Below are positions 57,503 to 64,000 of a stretch of DNA of 64,000 bases, piece after piece. Origin of the DNA: Erythrobacter sp. Its GTDB lineage: Bacteria > Pseudomonadota > Alphaproteobacteria > Sphingomonadales > Sphingomonadaceae. Positions within the stretch are counted from its first letter, which is position 1. Every line of letters begins with the position of its first letter. Under the pieces are notes generated by a model. That model ran no database searches. It saw only the letters and a program-made list of their open reading frames with translations, and was not told the origin of the DNA. A program made the translations under genes and the position numbers. The stretch covers positions 930,001-994,000 of the forward strand of contig NZ_CP136573.1 of the NCBI RefSeq assembly GCF_035194505.1. The letters run 5' to 3'.

Positions 57503-58387
57503 TTACAACCCCGCGCGCACCAGCCAATCGTGGAAGATCCGCACCGGGCGGCTTTCCAGCGCGACCGGCTTGCACACGAACCAGTAGGAATAGGGGCTCT
57601 CGACCGGCTTGCCGGTGAGATTGGTCAGGCGATTGTCATTGGCGCGGCGCAGGTGATCATCGTGCATGATCGCGATGCCGAGGCCCTGCGCGGCGGCTTC
57701 GAGCATCAGCGCGCCCGAATCGTAGTGGTCAATCGCCGCCGGGTCCATCTGTTCGAGCCCGTTGGCCTTCTTCCACGCAACAAAGCTCTCGGGCAGTTCG
57801 TTGTGGATCAGGAAGGTCTGCTTGGCCATCGCCTCGGGCGTGATCGTGGGGCCGATCCCGCGCGCGACTTCGCGGCTGCAGATCGCGTGGACGAGATTGT
57901 GATCTAGCCGCACCGCGTGCAGCCCGCTCGCGGGCCCTCGCGACAGGATGATCGCGGCATCGAGCGTGTCGCCCACCCGGTCTTCCAGATGCGGGGCGGT
58001 GTCGATGTCGATGTGGAGCAGCGGGTGGCGCTTGCGCAATTCGCCAAGGCGCGGGAACAATCGCTGGCTGCCGAACATCGGCAGCACACCGAGGCGCAGG
58101 CGCAGCAGGGCGATATTGTCCGACTGGCTCTCCACCGCCCTCGCGAGCGCTTCCATGTGCGGGTTCACCGCCTCGTAGAAGGCCTGCCCCTCGTCGGTCA
58201 GCTGCATCGACTGGCGCGCGCGGGTGAACAGCTTCTTGCCGACGAATTCTTCCAGATTGCTGATCCGCCGCGACAGCGCCGAGGGGCTGAGGCCGATCTC
58301 TTCCGCCGCCGCCCGGGCCGAGCCCAGCCGCACGGTGCGCATGAAGGCTTCCAGCGCGCGCAGAGGGGGCAATCGACGTGCAGGCAT
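57503..58387 (-). CDS. LysR family transcriptional regulator (GcvA-like)
   Basis: The 294-residue protein begins MPARRLPPLRALEAFMRTVR, the GcvA-type N-terminus, with the helix-turn-helix SARAAAEEIGLSPSALSRRISNLEEFVGKKLF and an effector domain with GVLPMFGSQRL and LHAVRLDHNLVHAICSRE. It is convergent with plsC, 3 bases apart, and has no divergent partner, so its target is not evident. The longer frame toward 58726 runs into the corC gene and is unsupported. Confidence 0.9.
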   Translation of the reverse strand: MPARRLPPLRALEAFMRTVRLGSARAAAEEIGLSPSALSRRISNLEEFVGKKLFTRARQSMQLTDEGQAFYEAVNPHMEALARAVESQSDNIALLRLRLGVLPMFGSQRLFPRLGELRKRHPLLHIDIDTAPHLEDRVGDTLDAAIILSRGPASGLHAVRLDHNLVHAICSREVARGIGPTITPEAMAKQTFLIHNELPESFVAWKKANGLEQMDPAAIDHYDSGALMLEAAAQGLGIAIMHDDHLRRANDNRLTNLTGKPVESPYSYWFVCKPVALESRPVRIFHDWLVRAGL

Positions 58388-58479
58388 GTTCTGTCTCCTT
58401 GTTGAAACAGATACGCCTGAAACGCGATTGGGATGCAAAAAATCGAAGAAAAATTGTGCAAAGCAGCAAAAAGTTGCGC

Positions 58480-59409
58480 CTACTGCACCTCTTCCTCGCG
58501 CGCCGGAGGGTGTAGACGCAGGCGCGTAACGTGGGTTTCGTCGCCCGCCGTCACCTCGATCCGCCAGCCGCTCGGGTGTTCGAGCACTGTGCCGACCGGC
58601 GGCACCGCTTCGGCCAGCACGAAGGCGAGCCCGCCCAGCGTGTCGACCGCCTCCTCCACCTCGGCGAGGCGCGGATCGACCAGTTCGGCGACATCGTCGA
58701 GCTCGGCGCGGGCATCGGCATCCCATATCCCCTCGCCGAGCGGAACGATCAGGGCCTCTGGCGCATCATCATGCTCGTCCTCGATCTCGCCGATGATTTC
58801 CTCGACCAGATCCTCGATGGTGATGAGGCCGTCGGTGCCGGAGAATTCATCGACCACGATCGCAAGGTGCACCCGCTTGGCGCGCATATCGGCCAGCACA
58901 TCGAGCGCGCCGCGGGCCTGGGGCACGTAGAGCGGCTGGCGCAGCAGCGTCGTCCAGTCGTCAGGCGGCGGCGTGCCGGTGGCGAGGAAGGTGAAGACGT
59001 CCTTGATGTGGATCATGCCGATCACGTCATCGAGCGTCTCGCGATAGACCGGCATGCGCGAATGGCCGTGCTCGCAGAAGGCCGCGACCAGATCGTCCCA
59101 GCTGATCGCTGCATCCACCGCGATGATCTCGCCGCGCGGCACGGCGACGTCATCCGCGTCATGCTCGGAGAAATGCAGGAGGTTGCGCAGCATCTGGCGC
59201 TCGGTGCGCGACAGGTCGCCGCGCGCATGGCTACGATCTTCGGCAGCCACGCTGTCGTTCTCGTCCTCGTGCTCGTCGATCGCTTCTTCGAGCTGCTCGC
59301 GCAGGGAACGCGCGCCTTCCAGCCCGAGGATCTTGCGCAATGCAGGCCACAGCCCGCTGCTACTGTCCGCATCTCCGGGTTGGGACGCGGGCGAATGGGA
59401 ATCGGCCAT
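58480..59409 (-). CDS. corC: CorC-family CBS domain protein
   Basis: The 309-residue soluble protein has an acidic N-terminus, two CBS domains (VPRGEIIAVDAAISWDDLVAAFCEHGHSRMPVY and VHLAIVVDEFSGTDGLITIEDLVEEIIGEIEDEHD) and a C-terminal CorC/HlyC domain (VEEAVDTLGGLAFVLAEAVPP). CorC proteins bind ATP-Mg and influence magnesium and cobalt flux; the true membrane transporter part is absent here. It starts 27 bases after ybeY, the standard neighbour. Confidence 0.92.
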   Translation of the reverse strand: MADSHSPASQPGDADSSSGLWPALRKILGLEGARSLREQLEEAIDEHEDENDSVAAEDRSHARGDLSRTERQMLRNLLHFSEHDADDVAVPRGEIIAVDAAISWDDLVAAFCEHGHSRMPVYRETLDDVIGMIHIKDVFTFLATGTPPPDDWTTLLRQPLYVPQARGALDVLADMRAKRVHLAIVVDEFSGTDGLITIEDLVEEIIGEIEDEHDDAPEALIVPLGEGIWDADARAELDDVAELVDPRLAEVEEAVDTLGGLAFVLAEAVPPVGTVLEHPSGWRIEVTAGDETHVTRLRLHPPAREEEVQ

Positions 59410-59436
59410 GGCCTTGCGAGTGGCTCCTACGCAGTT

Positions 59437-59916
59437 TCAGTCGCCATATGGGTCAGCGATGCCCAGTTTTGCAAGTATCGCGGTTTCCAGCGCTTCCATT
59501 TGCTCGGCCTGTGCGTCCGAAAGGACATGATCGTGACCGGCCAGATGGAGCAGCCCGTGGACAATCAGGTGCGTGGCATGGGCTTCCAGCGTGACGCCCT
59601 TTTCCGCCGCCTCGCGCGCGCAGGTTGCGTAGGCGAGCGCGATATCGCCGAGCATTTCCGGCGGGCCGTCCGCGCCGAGCGATTCGAGTTCCTCGCGCTC
59701 CAGCATCGGGAAGGAGAGCACGTTGGTGGGCTTGTCGCGCTGCCGCCATTCGCGGTTGAGGGTATGAACCTCGGCATCGGATGTGAACAGCAGGCTCACG
59801 ACAAGGCGCGGATGGGCAAGACAAGGCTCGCCCTCGCCCGCCGCTGCCGCAGCCCGCTCCGCCAGCGCTTCCCAGTCCCCCTGGGGCCAATCCTCTATGT
59901 CGATATCCAGCTGCAT
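59437..59916 (-). CDS. ybeY: Endoribonuclease YbeY (rRNA maturation)
   Basis: The 159-residue zinc enzyme trims the 16S rRNA 3' end and aids ribosome quality control. It has LNREWRQRDKPTNVLSFP and the metal motif H120-G-L-L-H124-L-A-G-H-D-H130. Its usual upstream neighbour phoH is displaced some 2 kb away by an inserted pair of genes, with an erythromycin-esterase-like gene divergent from it. Confidence 0.94.
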   Translation of the reverse strand: MQLDIDIEDWPQGDWEALAERAAAAAGEGEPCLAHPRLVVSLLFTSDAEVHTLNREWRQRDKPTNVLSFPMLEREELESLGADGPPEMLGDIALAYATCAREAAEKGVTLEAHATHLIVHGLLHLAGHDHVLSDAQAEQMEALETAILAKLGIADPYGD

Positions 59917-60054
59917 TGCGCCTGCCCATAGCGCACAGCGGCGCCCATGCAAAAGGCGCGCGTCCCGGATGCGTTTTCTGTTGCCTCTTCCGCCGCGCCA
60001 ATGCCAACAAGCCGATGCCATTGACCGGGTATCGCCCGGGTGTCGGGGGACAGA

Positions 60055-61503
60055 ATGCATCGCAAACTCGTCGTGATCGCCGCCGGGGCCGTGAGCCTCC
60101 TTGCCAGCCCCGCGCTGGGCCAGATGCCGGCCGATCTCCCCATGCCCGATCTCACCCCCGCCAGCGCCGAGGAGGAGGCTGCCGCCCTCGCATGGCTCGC
60201 CGCGGCGGCCACGCCCTTCGATCCCTCCGCCTATGACGCCTCGACGCTTGCCCCGCTGGCCGAAAGGCTGGGGAGCGCGCGGGTGATCGGGATCGGCGAG
60301 GCGACCCACGGATCGCATCAGGATCAGGCCTTCAAGGCCGAGCTGATCAAGCAGCTCGTCATCTCCGGCAAGGCCGATGTGCTGATCCTCGAAGCCAACC
60401 GCCTGCCCGCGCTGGCCTTTGACCGCTATATCCGCCAGGGCAGCGGCGATCCTGCCGAGGCGATGCAGGCCACCGCCTTCTTCCGGATCTGGAAGAACGA
60501 CGAGTTCGGCGGGCTGCTCTTGTGGCTGCGGAACTGGAACCGCACGGCGAGCCGCAAGGTGCGGATCGTGGGGGTGGATTGTCAGGATGGCGGGCGCGAT
60601 GCAGCCGCCGCGCTGGCGCTGGTCGAGCGGCATGATCCGGCCGCCGCCGCCCGTTTGCGCGGGGAGTTTGGCGGGCTGATTGCGGCGATGGACAAGCCGC
60701 GCACCCGCTTTGTCGACTGGCTGGTCGATGCGGCGCTGCCCGAAGCCCAGCGCGCCCTTGCCGCCAGCGCGCAGCTTGACGCGTGGTTCGAGGCAGCCTC
60801 CGATGCCGTGCGCGCCGATCCCGGTTTCGGCGAGGCTCGCTGGGCCGCGCGCAGCGCCCGGCAGGCCTTCCTCGCCTTCGAATTCGAACGCAATGATGCC
60901 GACAAGTCCAAGGCCGATCCCGCCTATTTCGGACGGCGCGACCGCTACATGGCCGAAAACGCGCTCGCCATGCTGGCCGAAGGCGAGCGCGGCCTAGTGT
61001 GGGCGCATGACAGGCATGTGATGGAGGATCTGCCAGAGATTGTCGACATGGTCGGCTTCGTCACCGTCGGCACGGTGCTGCGCGAGAAGCTGGGCGAGGA
61101 TTATGCGAGCGTGGGCTTCACCTGGTCACAGGGCGCATTCCGCGCGACCAAGGTGGCCGAAGGCGCCGACGTGCTGAAAGCCTCGCAGCGCCAGACCTTC
61201 GAGCCGTTCAATCTGCCCAACAACCGTCCGGGCGAACTGGGCCATGTGTTCGACCGCACCGGCTACAAGGCGCTGTGGATGGATCTGGCGAAGCTGCCCG
61301 CCGATGGTCCCGTCGCCAGCTGGGCAGGCCGTCCCTATTGGCGCGGCTGGTCGGGCTGGATCGCCAATCCGGAAATCTGGCAGGTCACCAATCTCGACAT
61401 GGGAGAGTTTCCCCTGCCGGTGCGCATGGGCCACGATGTGATCGTGTGGTTCCAGACGATCAGCCCCTCGCACCTCTGGCCGGCCCCGCCGCAGCCGGAA
61501 TAG
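60055..61503 (+). CDS. Secreted erythromycin-esterase-like protein (EreA family)
   Basis: The 482-residue precursor has a signal peptide (LVVIAAGAVSLLASPALGQ). The domain shows RVIGIGEATHGSHQDQAFKAELIKQL with the catalytic-region GEATHGS, DVLILEANRLPALAFDRYI, VRIVGVDCQDGG and WAHDRHVMED, all features of erythromycin esterase relatives. Ere enzymes open macrolide lactones, but most family members are uncharacterised and may be esterases of other rings. I use the ATG at 60055 after TCGGGGGACAG. It is the only plus-strand gene inside the miaB-phoH-ybeY-corC run. Confidence 0.87.
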   Translation: MHRKLVVIAAGAVSLLASPALGQMPADLPMPDLTPASAEEEAAALAWLAAAATPFDPSAYDASTLAPLAERLGSARVIGIGEATHGSHQDQAFKAELIKQLVISGKADVLILEANRLPALAFDRYIRQGSGDPAEAMQATAFFRIWKNDEFGGLLLWLRNWNRTASRKVRIVGVDCQDGGRDAAAALALVERHDPAAAARLRGEFGGLIAAMDKPRTRFVDWLVDAALPEAQRALAASAQLDAWFEAASDAVRADPGFGEARWAARSARQAFLAFEFERNDADKSKADPAYFGRRDRYMAENALAMLAEGERGLVWAHDRHVMEDLPEIVDMVGFVTVGTVLREKLGEDYASVGFTWSQGAFRATKVAEGADVLKASQRQTFEPFNLPNNRPGELGHVFDRTGYKALWMDLAKLPADGPVASWAGRPYWRGWSGWIANPEIWQVTNLDMGEFPLPVRMGHDVIVWFQTISPSHLWPAPPQPE

Positions 61504-61504
61504 G

Positions 61505-62005
61505 CTAGTTCTGCACGAAGTCGCGCTCCTGATGGAGCACGTGGCAATAGCGCATCCGCCCGTTGATGCGGATCGCGGTATATTCGGCCACTTCCTCGCC
61601 GGGGCCAGTGCGCCACTGGACCGAGGTGTTGCTGAAGTTCGGCGCCACAATCGGCTGCTGCTGATCAATGCCCGGCCCCAGCCGCGCGGTATAGGCGGCC
61701 AGCATCGCCTCGCAGTCCTGCTCGGGCGCGGCAGGCTCGATCCGCACCAGCGTCAGCCCCTTGCCCTTCTCGCCGAAATAGTAGTTCGCGACATAGGCAA
61801 TCCCCCCTTCGGAGAAGGTCGAGGTGGCAAGCTTCTGGTGATTGAGGGAGCGCTGGTCGCGCTTGTCCTTCACCTTGCGCGCATCTGCGCCGACGGCAGC
61901 AACGACTTCATCGGCGGTCATGCCCCAACGCGTGGCGCCATATTCGGCGTGGGCCGCCTGCCCCGCCAGCAGCAGGGCGGGCAGCGCCAGCAGCGACAGC
62001 CTCAT
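61505..62005 (-). CDS. Secreted protein of unknown function
   Basis: The 166-residue precursor has a signal peptide (LSLLALPALLLAGQAAHAE). The mature domain shows YGATRWGMTADEVVAAVG, a pattern seen in small periplasmic proteins, then IAYVANYYFGEKGKGLTLV and AIRINGRMRYCHVLHQE. Two cysteines (in EQDCEAM and RYCHV) may pair. It is coupled to phoH by an ATGA overlap and convergent with the esterase gene, one base apart. I do not recognise a named family. Confidence 0.82.
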   Translation of the reverse strand: MRLSLLALPALLLAGQAAHAEYGATRWGMTADEVVAAVGADARKVKDKRDQRSLNHQKLATSTFSEGGIAYVANYYFGEKGKGLTLVRIEPAAPEQDCEAMLAAYTARLGPGIDQQQPIVAPNFSNTSVQWRTGPGEEVAEYTAIRINGRMRYCHVLHQERDFVQN

Positions 62006-63045
62006 GCGCCCTCGCCCTCGCCATTGCCTTCGTAAGCCTCGACGATCCGGCCCACGATCGGGTGGCGGACCACGTCGGCGGCCGAGAAGCGGATCGTGCC
62101 GAAGCCTTCGACCCCCTCCAGCCGCTCGACCGCATCATTGAGCCCGCTCATGCGCGGCCCGCCGGGGATGTCGACCTGCCGGGGGTCGCCGCAAATCACC
62201 ATCCGGCTGTTCTGGCCGAAGCGGGTGAGGAACATCTTCATCTGCTCGCGCGTGGTGTTCTGCGCCTCGTCGAGGATGATGAAGCTGTCCGCCAGCGTGC
62301 GCCCGCGCATGAAGGCGATCGGCGCGATCTCGATCTCGCCATTGGCCAGCCGCCGCTCGACCTGCTCGGGCGGCATGCAGTCGTTCAAGGCATCGTAGAG
62401 CGGGCGCAGATAGGGATCGACCTTCTCCTTCATGTCGCCGGGCAGGAAGCCGAGCTTCTCGCCCGCCTCCACCGCCGGGCGCGAGAGGATCAGGCGCTGC
62501 ACGCTTCCGCTGATGAGCTGGCTCACTGCCTGCGCCACCGCGATATAGGTCTTGCCCGTGCCTGCCGGACCAAGCGCGAAGATAATGTCGTCCTTGGCCA
62601 GGGAGCGCATGTATTCGATCTGCGTCGCCGAGCGCGGCACGATGGTTTTCTTGCGCGTGCGGATCATGATCGGAGGCGTGCCCATGTCGCCCGAGATGAT
62701 CCCTTCCAGCGTCGGTTCGGCCGACATGGCGATCATGCTTTCCACCGCACCGCTATCGAGCGCTTCGCCGCGCGCGAGCCGGTCATACATGGTCTTCAGC
62801 GTCTCGCGGGCGCGGGCTACATCATCCTCCGGCCCTTCGATCAGCACCTGATGGCCGCGCGCGTGGATATAGACCCCGAGCCGGTTTTCGACCTGCACCA
62901 GATTGGCATCGAACTGGCCGAACAGCGGGCCGAGCAGCGACTGGTTCTCGAAGGTGAGCTCCACCCGGGCGCGCCGGGGAGCGGGAATGCCACGAGGATC
63001 GGGCGAGAGCGCCGGGTGTTCGGCACGGGAGGGTCGTCGGCCCAT
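62002..63045 (-). CDS. phoH: PhoH family ATPase
   Basis: The 347-residue protein has an N-terminal RNA-binding-like region (ENRLGVYIHARGHQVLIEGPEDDVARARETL) and the PhoH P-loop domain: IIFALGPAGTGKTYIAVAQAV (Walker A), RPAVEAGEKLGFLPGDMKEKVDPYLRPLYDAL, FIILDEAQNTTREQMKMFLTR (Walker B) and GDPRQVDIP. It works with YbeY in RNA metabolism. The ATG at 63045 is preceded by AAGGACCTTG. Longer frames upstream overlap the miaB end. Confidence 0.94.
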   Translation of the reverse strand: MGRRPSRAEHPALSPDPRGIPAPRRARVELTFENQSLLGPLFGQFDANLVQVENRLGVYIHARGHQVLIEGPEDDVARARETLKTMYDRLARGEALDSGAVESMIAMSAEPTLEGIISGDMGTPPIMIRTRKKTIVPRSATQIEYMRSLAKDDIIFALGPAGTGKTYIAVAQAVSQLISGSVQRLILSRPAVEAGEKLGFLPGDMKEKVDPYLRPLYDALNDCMPPEQVERRLANGEIEIAPIAFMRGRTLADSFIILDEAQNTTREQMKMFLTRFGQNSRMVICGDPRQVDIPGGPRMSGLNDAVERLEGVEGFGTIRFSAADVVRHPIVGRIVEAYEGNGEGEGA

Positions 63046-63157
63046 CAAGGTCCTTTGCTTCAGGGCCAAAAGGACGATCCCTTGCCCTTGAGTCGCGAAG
63101 GTAATCCGGGTCGGTGCGAAAGCAAGCGCACCGCCGCAAAGCAGCGGTGGAAAGTCG

Positions 63158-64000
63158 TCAGACTGTAACCTTGCCGCGCACCAGCCCCTTGAGGGAATTG
63201 GGGCCTGCCTCGGCCAGCTCGACCTCGACCAGATCGCCGATGGCAACGCCTTCCTGCTCGAACCATACCGACTGCAACCACGGCGACTTACCGAGCCACT
63301 GGCCCGGGTGGCGTCCGGTGCGCTCGACCAGAACCGAGCAGGTCTTGCCGATACTCGCTTGATTGAAGGCATATTGATGCGCGCCGATGCGCTGCTGGAG
63401 GCGCTGGAGGCGGTCGTCCATCACCTCTGCCGCAATCTGGCCCTCCATCGTCGCGGCGGGCGTGCCGGGACGCGGGCTATACTTGAAGCTGAAGCAGGCA
63501 GCGTAGCGCACTTCGTCGACGATATTGAGGGTGTCCTGAAACTCGGCCTCGGTCTCGCCCGGGAAGCCGACGATGAAATCGCCCGACAGCGCGATATCGG
63601 GGCGGACGGCGCGGAAGCGCTCGATCAGCTTCAAGTAGCTTTCCGCTGTGTGCTGGCGGTTCATCGCCTTCAGGATACGGTCATTCCCGGCCTGCACGGG
63701 CAGGTGGAGATAGGGCATCAACTTGGCGACCTCGCCATGCGCGGCGATGAGGTCGTCATCCATGTCATTGGGGTGGCTGGTGGTGTAGCGGATGCGCTCC
63801 AGCCCGTCGATGGCGGCCAGTGTGCGGATCAACCCGCCAAGGCCCACGGGCCGCCCCTTGTCGTCCTCGCCTTCCCAAGCGTTGACGTTCTGGCCGAGCA
63901 GCGTGATCTCCTTCGCGCCCGCCTCCACCAGCTTGTTCGCCTCGGTAACGAGATGCGCGAAGGGCCGCGAGATTTCCGCGCCTCGGGTATAGGGCACCAC
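63158..64000 (-). CDS. miaB: tRNA-2-methylthio-N6-dimethylallyladenosine synthase, C-terminal part
   Basis: The 280 residues visible begin at VVPYTRGAEISRP, the segment just after the radical-SAM CxxxCxxC, which lies outside the window. The radical SAM barrel continues (EITLLGQNVNAWEG, IRYTTSHPNDM, LPVQAGNDRILKAMNR, DFIVGFPGETEAEF) and the TRAM RNA-binding domain ends the protein (GKTCSVLVERTGRHPGQWLGKSPWLQ). MiaB methylthiolates tRNA position 37 next to the anticodon. It is the first visible gene of the phoH run, with a 112-bp gap. Confidence 0.95.
   Translation of the reverse strand: MVPYTRGAEISRPFAHLVTEANKLVEAGAKEITLLGQNVNAWEGEDDKGRPVGLGGLIRTLAAIDGLERIRYTTSHPNDMDDDLIAAHGEVAKLMPYLHLPVQAGNDRILKAMNRQHTAESYLKLIERFRAVRPDIALSGDFIVGFPGETEAEFQDTLNIVDEVRYAACFSFKYSPRPGTPAATMEGQIAAEVMDDRLQRLQQRIGAHQYAFNQASIGKTCSVLVERTGRHPGQWLGKSPWLQSVWFEQEGVAIGDLVEVELAEAGPNSLKGLVRGKVTV

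Noticed and set aside
1..64000. CRISPR arrays, prophage or insertion-sequence genes.
   Set aside because: No evenly spaced direct repeats, phage structural genes or transposase motifs were seen on either strand.

Overview
The window is high-GC DNA from an alphaproteobacterium, most probably order Sphingomonadales and likely family Erythrobacteraceae. The pointers are the gene families and gene orders (miaB-phoH-ybeY-corC, MucR next to Fur, TonB receptor next to a tryptophan-halogenase-like gene, DUF1800/DUF1501 pair, LysR/pirin/azoreductase), together with dense packing and many ATGA stop/start overlaps. It reads as chromosome: there is no prophage, plasmid replication module, CRISPR array or rRNA operon. 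I count about 60 protein genes, one tRNA and several intergenic elements.

Layout. 1-0.4 kb: N-terminal part of a phosphotransferase-family gene running off the left edge. 0.8-6.6 kb: a minus-strand run of S9 peptidase, DsbA-like isomerase, FkbM methyltransferase, O-succinylhomoserine sulfhydrylase and a TetR regulator, divergent from a small membrane protein with three near-identical palindromic operators. 7-9.8 kb: two lipid-linked sugar glycosyltransferases. 9.9-12.9 kb: leuB, recO, a GIY-YIG gene boxed by inverted repeats, a ubiK-like gene and tspO. 13-15 kb: a repeat-bearing small lipoprotein, tlyA with a coupled 26-residue membrane peptide, and a lipoprotein. 15.0-15.8 kb: a gene-poor stretch holding hairpin repeats and an 18-codon ORF with a perfect extended Shine-Dalgarno sequence. 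15.8-18.7 kb: ilvE, trhO, GST. 18.7-25.6 kb: LysR/pirin/azoR, MFS, DMT transporter and NAD synthetase. 25.8-34.6 kb: YghU-like GST, tRNA-Gln, a selenium-binding-protein-like propeller, an atypical SDR, DUF2490, alkyl sulfatase, DUF1800 and DUF1501. 34.6-45.4 kb: a beta-glucan utilisation locus (GH3, MFS, LacI, GH16, TonB receptor, flavin halogenase). 45.4-50 kb: class II DAHP synthase, egtB, egtD and an FAD oxidoreductase. 50-57.5 kb: M16 peptidase, nfuA-like gene, nitroreductase, tsaB-rimI, MucR, fur, plsC. 57.5-64 kb: LysR, corC, ybeY, an erythromycin-esterase-like gene, a secreted protein, phoH and the C-terminal part of miaB.

The clearest pathway is the 34.6-45.4 kb locus. A TonB receptor would import oligosaccharides across the outer membrane, a secreted GH16 enzyme would cut beta-1,3-type glucan, an MFS permease would move products inward and a GH3 lipoprotein would release glucose. 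A LacI regulator encoded in the cluster probably binds two nearly identical 16-bp operators, one before the GH3 gene and one between the receptor and halogenase genes. The most unusual non-coding signal is a family of five multi-hairpin intergenic repeats between 7 and 16 kb. Their linkers, loops and spacing are conserved, while their stems differ in sequence but remain self-complementary.
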